Source of the DNA: Clostridium neonatale | GTDB taxonomy: Bacteria > Bacillota > Clostridia > Clostridiales > Clostridiaceae | Assembly: GCF_001458595.1 (NCBI RefSeq) | Contig: NZ_LN890325.1 | Location: forward strand, 62,324-126,323 | Direction of reading: 5' to 3' | Length of the DNA stretch: 64,000 nt | In this document: in pieces, positions 17,202-25,281 of the stretch | How positions within the stretch are numbered: position 1 is the stretch's first letter | Layout of the letters: each line of letters starts with the position of its first letter | Notes under the pieces: generated by a model | Database searches by the model: none | Seen by the model: the letters and a program-made list of their open reading frames with translations, nothing else | What the model was told of the DNA's origin: nothing | Made by a program: the position numbers and the translations under genes

Positions 17202-17437
17202 TGTTAAAATCCTTTCAGAAATATTATAATTCTTATATTAATTATAACATGTAATAGGTTATAACATATAAATTAAAAGTGAAAATGAATATCTATAATA
17301 ATAGTATATTCTGTGTGATATTGATGTTAAGGTAAAATTATTAACTAATAATATCTGGTTTTATATGAAATTAATATGTAATATATAAATAAAAGTAAAA
17401 TAAAATCTAAAATTTATGCATTAAGGAGGATTCTGAA

Positions 17438-18337
17438 ATGGAGAAAAAGATAATCAAGACAGATAAAAATAAAAGACAGCTAGACGAAAACTTAAATGGT
17501 AAGTTTCCGCTTAAAGTTTATTATGATAAGCTTTCAGATTTTGTACATGACTCTGTAGGTTGTCATTGGCATCCAGAATTAGAGTTCATGTTTATTACTC
17601 AAGGTGAAATGGATTATCAAGTAAATGAATCACATTATATAATTAAAAAAGGTGAAGGGATTTTTGTAAATGCAAATGTTCTTCATGGATCTAATAAAAT
17701 TAGTGAGGAAGATTGTCATTATAAAGCAATCCTTGTTGATTCATCATTGATAGGTGGAATAACCGGTGGAATCATTTATGAAAAATATATTAATCCAATT
17801 TTATCGTGTGCAGAGCTTGCAGCTCAACCTTTATGTATGGATATTGAATGGCAAAAAAGAATTATAGATTTATTAGTAAATTTATCTATGCTGTACAATA
17901 TGAAGTCTGAATGCTATGAGTTGGACATGCTTAGAGATATACTTTCAATATGGCATATACTGTATGAAAATACAATGAAGAATAAAGTTTATATGCAATC
18001 AGAGTCTAGAGAAGTCACAAGAATGAAAAATGCATTGTTATTCATTCAGACTTCATATAATGAAAAAATAACATTAGATAACATTGCAGCAGCTTGTTCT
18101 TTAAGTAAAAGTGAAATGTGCAAATTATTTAAGAAAATACTTCATCAAACTCCCATGGAATATATAATGTCATATAGAATATCAAGGAGTTTGCCTTTAA
18201 TAGCATCTGATAAATACTCTGTAACTGAAATAGCACAAATGGTTGGATTTACAGGTGCTAGTTATTTTACAGAATCATTTCGTAAGATTATGGGAAAAAC
18301 TCCTTCTCAATATAAAAAAGAAATATTATCTAAGTGA
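17438..18337 (+). CDS. AraC family transcriptional regulator with cupin sensor
   Basis: A 299-residue protein with a cupin sensor (about 25-110, with CHWHPELEFMFITQGEMDY) and a C-terminal AraC DNA-binding domain (about 195-297, with ITLDNIAAACSLSKSEMCKLFKK and VGFTGASYFTESFRKIMGKTPSQYKK in segments). AAGGAGG precedes the ATG. It is divergent from another AraC gene, sharing a 236-base regulatory region, and no transporter or enzyme follows closely, so its target is not clear. Confidence 0.9.
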   Translation: MEKKIIKTDKNKRQLDENLNGKFPLKVYYDKLSDFVHDSVGCHWHPELEFMFITQGEMDYQVNESHYIIKKGEGIFVNANVLHGSNKISEEDCHYKAILVDSSLIGGITGGIIYEKYINPILSCAELAAQPLCMDIEWQKRIIDLLVNLSMLYNMKSECYELDMLRDILSIWHILYENTMKNKVYMQSESREVTRMKNALLFIQTSYNEKITLDNIAAACSLSKSEMCKLFKKILHQTPMEYIMSYRISRSLPLIASDKYSVTEIAQMVGFTGASYFTESFRKIMGKTPSQYKKEILSK

Positions 18338-18498
18338 TACATATTCAATAATTAGAGTAAAAATTCCATTAAGGAAATGTTATCATAATATTGTTATAAA
18401 AAAACCTATAATATTTATATATTAGACAATATAATAATATTATACTTATAATCGGTGTGGGACTGAAATAAAATTAGATTCCACTCCCCTTATAAGTT

Positions 18499-18597
18499 TT
18501 TTTATTCTTTAGGAAATTATATTATTGGACAACCTGTGGATAAGTTATTTAAAAAAATATTGCAATAGACTAATGCATAGTTCCTAAAGAATAAAAA
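18499..18597. repeat. 99-bp element with 17-bp terminal inverted repeats
   Basis: TTTTTATTCTTTAGGAA (18499-18515) and its exact complement (18581-18597) bracket an AT-rich core. The same 17-base arm recurs at 57529-57545 as a single copy. The arrangement resembles a small non-autonomous inverted-repeat element. Confidence 0.6.
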
Positions 18598-18599
18598 AT

Positions 18600-18765
18600 A
18601 AATTATATGCGCTCGGCCTTTTTTTCGGCAAGCTCAGAAAATCCAGAGTGCGCTGAAAAAAATCGACGGCTTAAAGGATTACGTTTTATAAAAGCTATTG
18701 TATTCTATTGGATTTGCATTTTTATAGAAGACTATATCATAGTCGCCTTGGCGATTTTTTTATTT
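18600..18765. repeat. GC-richer intergenic segment ending in a dispersed repeat
   Basis: Positions about 18609-18680 are clearly richer in G and C than the surroundings. A 33-base block at 18733-18765, containing the TCGCCTTGGCGA hairpin and a T run, matches 57566-57598 with one difference. A 77-codon open frame (18607-18840) crosses the region but overlaps the MFS gene and is not treated as a gene. The hairpin plus T run could also terminate transcription just before the MFS gene. Confidence 0.5.
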
Positions 18766-18790
18766 TTGAACAGAAAGGTGAGGAATATTG

Positions 18791-20011
18791 ATGAAGGAAA
18801 AGAAAACTTCCTATATGCTAGCAGTTATTACTCTTGTTAGCTTAAGTTTTATTTTAGGAACCAGTGAATTTATAATGATAGGAATTCTTCCAGAAATTTC
18901 GGAAAGCCTTCAAATTTCTATATCGAAAGCTGGAGGACTTGTTACTTTATTTGCACTTGTATATGCAATAGGGACACCAATTATAACAACATTTGCTGGA
19001 AAATATAATCGCTATTATTTTATTTTATTAATCTCTGTAGTTTTTGTTATTGGAAATCTTTTAAATGCAGTATCTTATTCATATGGTGTACTTTTAGGAT
19101 CAAGAATAATTACTGCATTAGCTTCAGGAACATTGATTTCTTTATCATTAGCATATGCAAATGAATTTGTTCCACAAGAAAATAAAGCTAAAGTTTTATC
19201 TTGGATATTTTCTGGATTTAGTATAGCTTCAGTAATTGGAGTGCCAATAGGAAAATTTATAACTAATATGCTTGGATGGAGAGCATCTTTCCTTGCTATA
19301 ACTATAGTGGCTATAATTATAACAATAGCAATGTGGAGATTACTGCCACCTGCTAAGCCTACAGAAGTTACTAGTTTAATATCACAGCTATCTTTGCTAA
19401 AAGATAGAAGAATATTATTTGGAGTTGGACTTCCTCTTTTTAGTCTAGCGGGGACATATTCATTTTATACTTATTTAACGCCAATATTAGAAGATAAATT
19501 ATTAATACCTACAGGATATGTTAGTATTATACTTTTATTCTTTGGAGTTGCAGCGATTATTAGTAATTTAGCATCAGGAGCTATTGCGGGCAAGCATGGA
19601 ATAAATAAGATGCCAGTTATATATATTATACACACAGCCTTATTAACAATATTACCATTTTCAGTTAATAATGCGATGATCTGCATACCTTTGATTTTTG
19701 TATTATGCGTAATGATGTATCTTACAAATGCACCTATTCAAATGCATTTTATGAATGTAGCAACAGATGATTATCCTCAATCTCTAACATTAGCTTCCTC
19801 ATTAAATTCGGTATTTGCTAACTTTGGAATTTCATTAGGATCTTTTGCTGGTGGACAAGTGGTTGAATATGCGGGAACTCAGTATACTGCGTTTGCTGGT
19901 ACAATTCTTCTTATAATTGCAGTTGTATTTGCTTACTTATTAATTTATAGCGTCAGAGAGAAAAAAAGTGTTAAAATCAAAGATATAAAAGGAACTGTGG
20001 CAGCTAATTAA
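18791..20011 (+). CDS. MFS transporter (sugar/drug efflux type)
   Basis: A 406-residue major facilitator with 12 hydrophobic segments. The N-terminal LGTSEFIMIGILPEIS motif and the GSRIITALASGTLISLS and NAPIQMHFMNVA segments match the AraJ/SotB/YdhP group of proton-driven exporters of sugars or drugs. AAAGGTGAGGAA precedes the ATG at 18791; an upstream TTG gives no better site. It stands alone downstream of a repeat-rich gap and shares a bidirectional terminator with the DUF2922 gene cluster. Confidence 0.88.
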   Translation: MKEKKTSYMLAVITLVSLSFILGTSEFIMIGILPEISESLQISISKAGGLVTLFALVYAIGTPIITTFAGKYNRYYFILLISVVFVIGNLLNAVSYSYGVLLGSRIITALASGTLISLSLAYANEFVPQENKAKVLSWIFSGFSIASVIGVPIGKFITNMLGWRASFLAITIVAIIITIAMWRLLPPAKPTEVTSLISQLSLLKDRRILFGVGLPLFSLAGTYSFYTYLTPILEDKLLIPTGYVSIILLFFGVAAIISNLASGAIAGKHGINKMPVIYIIHTALLTILPFSVNNAMICIPLIFVLCVMMYLTNAPIQMHFMNVATDDYPQSLTLASSLNSVFANFGISLGSFAGGQVVEYAGTQYTAFAGTILLIIAVVFAYLLIYSVREKKSVKIKDIKGTVAAN

Positions 20012-20173
20012 TATGATTTTTAATTGAAATATTTATATATAAGTTTTAATAAAGTTTCTACATTAAAACCTATAACTAATGTTTTGGTTAACATTGTTAA
20101 AGTATTTGATATTAATAAAATACTCTAATGTAAATTCTTAATCAAAACATATATAATTAAATAATTATGAGAA

Positions 20174-20217
20174 AAAGGACTATACAAATGATATGTAATC
20201 ATTATGTATAGTCCTTT
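20174..20217. terminator. Bidirectional terminator between MFS and DUF2922 genes
   Basis: AAAGGACTATACA (20174-20186) and its complement (20205-20217) form a perfect 13-bp stem that is extended by an inner AATGAT/ATCATT pairing. It serves the convergent MFS and DUF2922 transcripts. Confidence 0.8.
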
Positions 20218-20225
20218 ATATAATA

Positions 20226-20444
20226 TTAAGCTACATCAAATTTAGTAACTTTTCTTTCAGTGATTTTAGCTGTGCTTCTGCCAACTAAAGCACCACTATC
20301 CATTAAGAAGATGTCTTTCTCAATGATTAGGTCCATAAGAGCTAAAATTTGATCTTTATCAAGAGTCTGTTTTACACCATTTATGCTGAAGGTGCTTGTT
20401 TTGCCACCTTCAGTTGTGAAGATCATAGTTAAGATGTACTCCAT
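20226..20444 (-). CDS. DUF2922 family small protein
   Basis: A 72-residue protein beginning MEYILTMIFTTEGGKT and containing QTLDKDQILALMDLIIEKDIF, the pattern of DUF2922. Function is unknown. GAAAGGAG before the ATG at 20444 sets the start; an in-frame ATG 14 codons upstream has no such site. It is the third gene of a YvrJ-DUF1659-DUF2922 cluster on the minus strand, a set that recurs together in Firmicutes. Confidence 0.85.
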   Translation of the reverse strand: MEYILTMIFTTEGGKTSTFSINGVKQTLDKDQILALMDLIIEKDIFLMDSGALVGRSTAKITERKVTKFDVA

Positions 20445-20532
20445 AATTAAATTACTCCTTTCTTTTAATTTGTTTATTATCTTCAAGGAGCCTCAGGGAC
20501 TCTCAAAAGGTAATAAAAATGCAAAGATAATA

Positions 20533-20757
20533 TTAATTATTTACTAAGTCAGAAGAAACATTTAGTAAAGTTCCCCTTGTAGTAGGTGATAAGACGCCTT
20601 TTATTGCTTCAGCTACATCATATATAGCTTGAGCATCAGCATTGTTTCTGACATTGGAAAAAGTTTTCTTAGTGAAAACTGGATCTCCTGCTTTATCAAC
20701 AGAAGTTTGAATTTCTATTGCCATATTTGTTGAGTTTACAATTTTGTTCACAGCCAT
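20533..20757 (-). CDS. DUF1659 family small protein
   Basis: A 74-residue protein beginning MAVNKIVNSTNMAIEIQT, with FTKKTFSNVRNNADAQAIYDVAEAIKGVL, characteristic of DUF1659. Function is unknown. AAAGGAGGTTTT precedes the ATG at 20757. It sits between yvrJ-like and DUF2922 genes and is probably co-transcribed with both. The set has no known biochemical role. Confidence 0.85.
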   Translation of the reverse strand: MAVNKIVNSTNMAIEIQTSVDKAGDPVFTKKTFSNVRNNADAQAIYDVAEAIKGVLSPTTRGTLLNVSSDLVNN

Positions 20758-20854
20758 TTTAAAACCTCCTTTATTTGTGTGCTTCAATTAAGATATACGA
20801 AGCTTAAAAAAATTTTTCACAATGTTTTATAAATATTCTAATCAAAGAACATAT

Positions 20855-21031
20855 TTATTTTTCATCATATTCTATAACGACTCCAAGCTTTGTAGAAATT
20901 ATGGTGTTCAATTTACTAATTGAAGCTGTTAAGGTATTAATTTGCTTTTCAAGTCTTATGAGCAGATAACTGCTTACTGCGACAGGAAAGCCAACATTTC
21001 CAATAAGACTTATAAGCTCATTGATTTCCAT
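20855..21031 (-). CDS. YvrJ family small membrane protein
   Basis: A 58-codon gene found by reading the minus strand from the ATG at 21031, which has AAAGGAGTGATT before it. The protein begins MEINELISLIGNVGFPVAVS, has a hydrophobic segment (about 8-26), and continues with SYLLIRLEKQINTLTASISK, the normal YvrJ pattern: one membrane helix followed by an amphipathic coiled-coil-like helix. Function is unknown. It is the first gene of the YvrJ-DUF1659-DUF2922 cluster. Confidence 0.8.
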   Translation of the reverse strand: MEINELISLIGNVGFPVAVSSYLLIRLEKQINTLTASISKLNTIISTKLGVVIEYDEK

Positions 21032-21296
21032 TATTAATCACTCCTTTCAATGAATATATACGACAATGTAAATGGTAATATAAACAAAATAGGCTTTAAA
21101 ATAAATTATTTAAATAAGCCTAACATATGGGCAGGCTATGTCCTTTGAAATAGCTTTTAGAAATGGCAGTGTAATAATTATTTATAAAGATACTCTTTAG
21201 AGAATGAAGTATACAATATATCAATGCTAGATAAATCTATTTATTCATTTAATAATGACAAATAATTTGATTTTTTGATATATTTAAACAAAATAG

Positions 21297-21325
21297 TTGC
21301 ATTATATTAAAAACTATGTTATTAT
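21297..21325 (+). promoter_or_regulatory. Sigma-A type promoter of zinc-ribbon gene
   Basis: TTGCAT (21297-21302) and TATTAT (21320-21325) are separated by 17 bases. The predicted transcript has a leader of about 120 bases before the zinc-ribbon start codon at 21452. Confidence 0.55.
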
Positions 21326-21451
21326 AAATGAGTAGCAAAAAGCTAATAAAAATAATTAAGATAATTTAAGTTTCGTTTGGATAAATAATTTCTCATAAAT
21401 TTAGAAAGTATTATCATCAAATAGAGAGCTTTAAATTTAGGAGGAATATTT

Positions 21452-21604
21452 ATGACAGATAAGACATTAACATGCAGAGATTGCGGAAGTGAATTCATAT
21501 TTTCAGTAGGAGAACAAGAATTCTACAAAGAAAAAGGATTTGAAAATGAGCCAACAAGATGTGTATCTTGTAGAAGAGCTAAGAAAGAACAAAATAGAAG
21601 ATAA
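21452..21604 (+). CDS. Small zinc-ribbon protein
   Basis: A 50-residue protein with two CxxC pairs: CRDC near residues 8-11 and CVSC near 37-40, a complete four-cysteine zinc-binding site, and a basic C-terminal tail (RRAKKEQNRR). The central SVGEQEFYKEKGFENEP segment is typical of small probable zinc-binding proteins common in clostridia. It may bind nucleic acid or a partner protein; the role is unknown. TTAGGAGG precedes the ATG and a strong terminator follows. Single-gene transcript with a long leader. Confidence 0.82.
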   Translation: MTDKTLTCRDCGSEFIFSVGEQEFYKEKGFENEPTRCVSCRRAKKEQNRR

Positions 21605-21618
21605 TTTTAGATTGTTAT

Positions 21619-21648
21619 AAGGCTGTAGTTTAGACTATAGCCTTTTTT
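21619..21648 (+). terminator. Terminator after zinc-ribbon gene
   Basis: AAGGCTGTAGT (21619-21629) pairs with ACTATAGCCTT (21634-21644) with one G-T, followed by TTTT. It lies 15 bases after the stop codon. Confidence 0.85.
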
Positions 21649-21676
21649 GTTATTAAATTTCATATAAAGCGCTAAA

Positions 21677-22117
21677 CTAGTTATTGTTTTTTATACAATC
21701 ATAATAATGATTTACTGCTAAATCGACTATTGTGCTCACACATACATTAAGGCTTGAATGATTATTTTTTATTTCATTAATTTTTCTTACTGTAGAAGAA
21801 CGAAGAACATAACATCGCTTAATATCTGGAACTTCATCATTAATTGATGGGATTGAGCCATGACATACAGGAATATTTAAATTATCTAAAGAGTTATAGC
21901 TGCTTAAAATTTTATCAACATGAGATTGAGAGGAAGTTGAATATTCATTATTATAAGTTGTACAAGTATTAGAAGATTTATTGATATCATCAAAATTGAA
22001 TTCTGCAATACATTTACCAACAGGAATTACTGCTTCATCTCCCTCAGCAAAAGTGAATGTATCAAACTCATCTATAACATCAATATTATCTAGTGGCTCA
22101 GATTTTTTATAACTCAT
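21677..22117 (-). CDS. Hypothetical protein with helix-rich C-terminus
   Basis: A 146-residue protein not recognised as a member of a named family. The N-terminal half is acidic and low in complexity (DNIDVIDEFDTFTFAEGDE). The C-terminal 45 residues (YVLRSSTVRKINEIKNNHSS, then STIVDLAVNHYYDCI) have a short basic strand followed by two helices, reminiscent of a ribbon-helix-helix or of a C-terminal attachment module. AAAGGAGAATC precedes the ATG. It is convergent with the zinc-ribbon gene. It could be a small DNA-binding regulator; this is weakly supported. Confidence 0.55.
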   Translation of the reverse strand: MSYKKSEPLDNIDVIDEFDTFTFAEGDEAVIPVGKCIAEFNFDDINKSSNTCTTYNNEYSTSSQSHVDKILSSYNSLDNLNIPVCHGSIPSINDEVPDIKRCYVLRSSTVRKINEIKNNHSSLNVCVSTIVDLAVNHYYDCIKNNN

Positions 22118-22465
22118 AAGATTCTCCTTTATAAATACAATATTTATATGTCATTATTTTTATAGTAATAATGCAATTTTAATATACGATAAGAAATATA
22201 TATTTTTGAGAATAGAAGAATATAGAAATATAAAAATAGATAAAAATATATATATAGTAAACTTGACTCACATGTATTTTTTGAATAAACGATTTATAGT
22301 AGATGCAAGAGTTGATCTTTTGGCTTGAGAACATGGGAATACAAGAATATTTAGATAAAATTAAATACACGAATTTGTGAAAACGAAAACAAAGTCGATA
22401 TTTAAAATATTATGGAATAAATATATAATAGTGATATAGAACAAGTAAAATGTGAGGTGATTTAC

Positions 22466-25162
22466 TTGAAAAACGAAGAAAAGATAAAAATGGTTATAGC
22501 TACACTAAGTAGTAATGCTTTAAAGAAAGGGGAACAAGGGATAACAGCACAAGATATTAGTGAGGTTCTTGGAATAAAGAGAAATGTAATAAGTCATTAT
22601 TTAAATAGGATGGTTGATGATGGACTAGTAATTAAAACAAAGACTAGGCCTGTATATTTTTTATATAAGGAAGTAATTGATCAATTCAATAATGAACAAT
22701 TAAATCAAGAAGATGATATTTTTAGTAAGGTTATAGGGGCAAACGGTAGCTTAGCTAATGCTATTAAGGAGTGCAAATCTGCGACATTATATCCTGGGAA
22801 TGGACTACCTATTCTTTTGACAGGAAGTAGTGGTGTTGGAAAGAGTTTTATGGCAAAGCTGATTTATGAATATGCTAAAGAGAAAAAGGTAATAAAGGAA
22901 GATGCAAAATTTATAACTTTTAACTGTGCAGAGTATTCAGATAATAAAGAGCTATTATCATCAAAGTTATTTGGTTATGTTAAGGGAGCTTTTACTGGAG
23001 CTGATAAAGAATCAACTGGTGTAATTGACGAATCTGAAAACGGTTATTTATTTCTTGATGAAGTGCATAGGCTATCACCAGAAGGTCAAGAAAAACTATT
23101 TTTATTATTGGATAAAGGAGTTTTTGAGAGAATAGGGGAAAGTGGTAATCCAAGAAAAGTAAATGTAAGGTTAATATGCGCAACTACAGAAAAACTAGAT
23201 GAATTTTTAATAGATACATTCATAAGAAGAATACCTATCATAACTAACTTACCTAACATTGATGAAAGGCCAATTGATGAAAGGGTAGAGCTTATATATA
23301 GATTCTACAAAGATGAAAGTGATATATTAAAGAATGATATTTTTGTGGATAGTGAAGTTATGAATAATTTATTATTCATGAATAAGGTTGGTAATGTAGG
23401 TGCTCTTAAAAATGCTATTAAATATAGCTGCGCAAGTAGCTTTAGAAATAGTGTTTCAGGTGAAATAGTTATTAAGCTAGATAATTTACCAGAGTCATTT
23501 ATTAATACTGATAAGATAAAAAAGGTGTATTTTGATACAAATTTTCATATAAAGTATGGAGAAAAAATATTTGATATAGTATGTAAAAAAGAGACTACTA
23601 TAATAATTGAACAATATATAAATATGATAGAAGAAATTTATGAAATTACAGAAAAGTATAATGAGAACTTAATAAAATTTGATGAATATAGAAAAATATT
23701 AGTGACCAAGCTGAATACAATTAATGAAGCGATAATATCTAATGATGTTCATGAGAGTGATAGTATCAATTTCAAATTATCTTTAAATGTAGTAGAAAAA
23801 GCAATAAGTAAATTAGAAAGTAACTATGGAATAAAATATTACAATAATAGTTCTAGAATAATTACATCGGCATTATTATTATTTGAAAATGCTAAAGAAC
23901 TTAATAATCCAGAAATAATTAATATGCAGAAAGACATAATTAATATACTGAAGAATAAGAATTTTAAATATAACTATATTGCAGTAAAAATACTGAAATA
24001 TATAGAAGAAAATAAAGAATTTAATCTTGGGATAAATGGTGAGTTGTATATTACACTATTTATTTATATGCTTACAAAAAGTAATGATATAAATGATACA
24101 AATGGTATAATAGTTGCCCATGGTGATTCAACTGCAAGCAGCATAGCAAGCGTAGTGAATAAACTTCTTGGAGACTTTATATTTGAACCATTTGATATGC
24201 CAATAGATATGAATCCTGAGGAAGTAACAGGAATAATAAAGAATTACATTAAGAATTTTTCAAAGAGTAAAGGAACTATATTTTTAGTGGATATGGGTTC
24301 TCTGTTTGAAATATATCCAAGTATAAAAGATATTATGGAAGGTGAAGTTGCTGTTATCAATAATATAACTACTCAGCTTGCTTTAAGTGTTGGAGATATG
24401 ATAATTAAAGAAAAGAGTATAAAAGAGATAATAGATACAGCAGTAAGAGATACAAAAATAAGCTATAAGTATTTTGAGAGCAAAGAGAAGAAAAAAGCTA
24501 TTATTACATGTTGTGCTACTGGTATTGGAGTAGCAACTAAAATAAAAGACATAATAAAGAGTTGTATAGATGATGAAAATATAGAAGTATTGGCCTACGA
24601 TTACTTTAAGTTAAAAAATAATGGATTAAGTGATGTGGTATTTGATGATTATGAAGTTGAATTAATAATAAGTACACTAGACTTAAAGATAAAAGGATTT
24701 GATGTGATTTTATTAAGCGACTGTTTTAGAAAAGATGGTGAAGAAAGACTTAGAAAAGTATTTAGTAAGATTGTAAAAAGCAGAAGTGCAGATGTTTTAA
24801 TTAAGGACTTAATAAAGCTACTATCCCTTCAGAATATTATAAGTAGAATGATTATACTAAATCCAGAAAGAGTAATAAATGATGTAGAAAGAATAATCAA
24901 TATACTGGAAATCGAATTAGAAGTTAAATTAAATAGTGACTTAAGGTTAACATTATTTATTCATACGGCAATAATGATAGAAAGGGTAGTATTAAACAGG
25001 GACACAAAGCTTGATGATGATGATGAAATACATATAAATTGTGACACAAAGGATTTAGAGTTAGTACAGAATATATTAGACAATGAGTTAAAAGAATATT
25101 CAATAAAAGTTCCATCTTATGAAACAGCAGTAATAGTGGGCATTATAAAAAATAGAATATAA
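22466..25162 (+). CDS. levR: LevR-type sigma-54-dependent activator with PRD and EIIA-like domains
   Basis: An 898-residue regulator. From the TTG at 22466: an N-terminal helix-turn-helix (about 5-65); an AAA+ domain with Walker A GSSGVGKS (120-127), the sigma-54 contact motif GAFTGA (174-179) and Walker B LFLDE; a first PRD (about 440-540); a mannose-type EIIA-like domain with His552 in VAHGDS; an EIIB-like segment (about 665-770); and a C-terminal PRD with FIHTAIMIER. PTS phosphorylation controls its activity. GAGGTGA suits the TTG; a GTG three codons earlier overlaps that site. A -24/-12 promoter and a mannose-family PTS operon follow, its evident targets. Confidence 0.93.
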   Translation: MKNEEKIKMVIATLSSNALKKGEQGITAQDISEVLGIKRNVISHYLNRMVDDGLVIKTKTRPVYFLYKEVIDQFNNEQLNQEDDIFSKVIGANGSLANAIKECKSATLYPGNGLPILLTGSSGVGKSFMAKLIYEYAKEKKVIKEDAKFITFNCAEYSDNKELLSSKLFGYVKGAFTGADKESTGVIDESENGYLFLDEVHRLSPEGQEKLFLLLDKGVFERIGESGNPRKVNVRLICATTEKLDEFLIDTFIRRIPIITNLPNIDERPIDERVELIYRFYKDESDILKNDIFVDSEVMNNLLFMNKVGNVGALKNAIKYSCASSFRNSVSGEIVIKLDNLPESFINTDKIKKVYFDTNFHIKYGEKIFDIVCKKETTIIIEQYINMIEEIYEITEKYNENLIKFDEYRKILVTKLNTINEAIISNDVHESDSINFKLSLNVVEKAISKLESNYGIKYYNNSSRIITSALLLFENAKELNNPEIINMQKDIINILKNKNFKYNYIAVKILKYIEENKEFNLGINGELYITLFIYMLTKSNDINDTNGIIVAHGDSTASSIASVVNKLLGDFIFEPFDMPIDMNPEEVTGIIKNYIKNFSKSKGTIFLVDMGSLFEIYPSIKDIMEGEVAVINNITTQLALSVGDMIIKEKSIKEIIDTAVRDTKISYKYFESKEKKKAIITCCATGIGVATKIKDIIKSCIDDENIEVLAYDYFKLKNNGLSDVVFDDYEVELIISTLDLKIKGFDVILLSDCFRKDGEERLRKVFSKIVKSRSADVLIKDLIKLLSLQNIISRMIILNPERVINDVERIINILEIELEVKLNSDLRLTLFIHTAIMIERVVLNRDTKLDDDDEIHINCDTKDLELVQNILDNELKEYSIKVPSYETAVIVGIIKNRI

Positions 25163-25177
25163 AATCTGAATTATTTA

Positions 25178-25209
25178 AAGAAGCGTTACACAAATGTGGC
25201 ACGCTTCTT
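25178..25209. repeat. Inverted repeat overlapping the -24/-12 promoter
   Basis: AAGAAGCGT (25178-25186) and ACGCTTCTT (25201-25209) are perfect complements. The right arm overlaps both elements of the sigma-54 promoter. It may end levR transcripts, although no T run follows, or act as a binding site. Confidence 0.5.
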
Positions 25210-25212
25210 GCT
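25197..25212 (+). promoter_or_regulatory. Sigma-54 (-24/-12) promoter
   Basis: TGGCAC (25197-25202), five bases, then TTGCT (25208-25212) match the sigma-54 consensus TGGCACNNNNNTTGCW exactly. It lies 70 bases before the GH31 start and right after the gene for a sigma-54 activator, so it very probably drives the GH31/PTS operon. Confidence 0.88.
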
Positions 25213-25281
25213 TTATATAAAAGTATCAAAGAAACATATGCAGAAATTATTATAGAAATAAATTAAGAAAGGAATGAGTTT

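Noticed and set aside
18607..18840. 77-codon open frame beginning MRSAFFSASSENPE
   Set aside because: It lies across a repeat-containing region, overlaps the start of the MFS gene in another frame and lacks a convincing ribosome binding site. The sequence is better explained as a dispersed repeat.
5182..21201. GATACTCTTTAGA at 5182-5194 and again at 21189-21201
   Set aside because: A 13-base match in non-coding DNA with some similarity just beyond. It is too short to call a repeat family from two copies.
22179..22370. 63-codon frame on the minus strand upstream of levR
   Set aside because: The product is low-complexity, rich in Tyr, Ile and Phe, as expected from AT-rich non-coding DNA, and it has no ribosome binding site.
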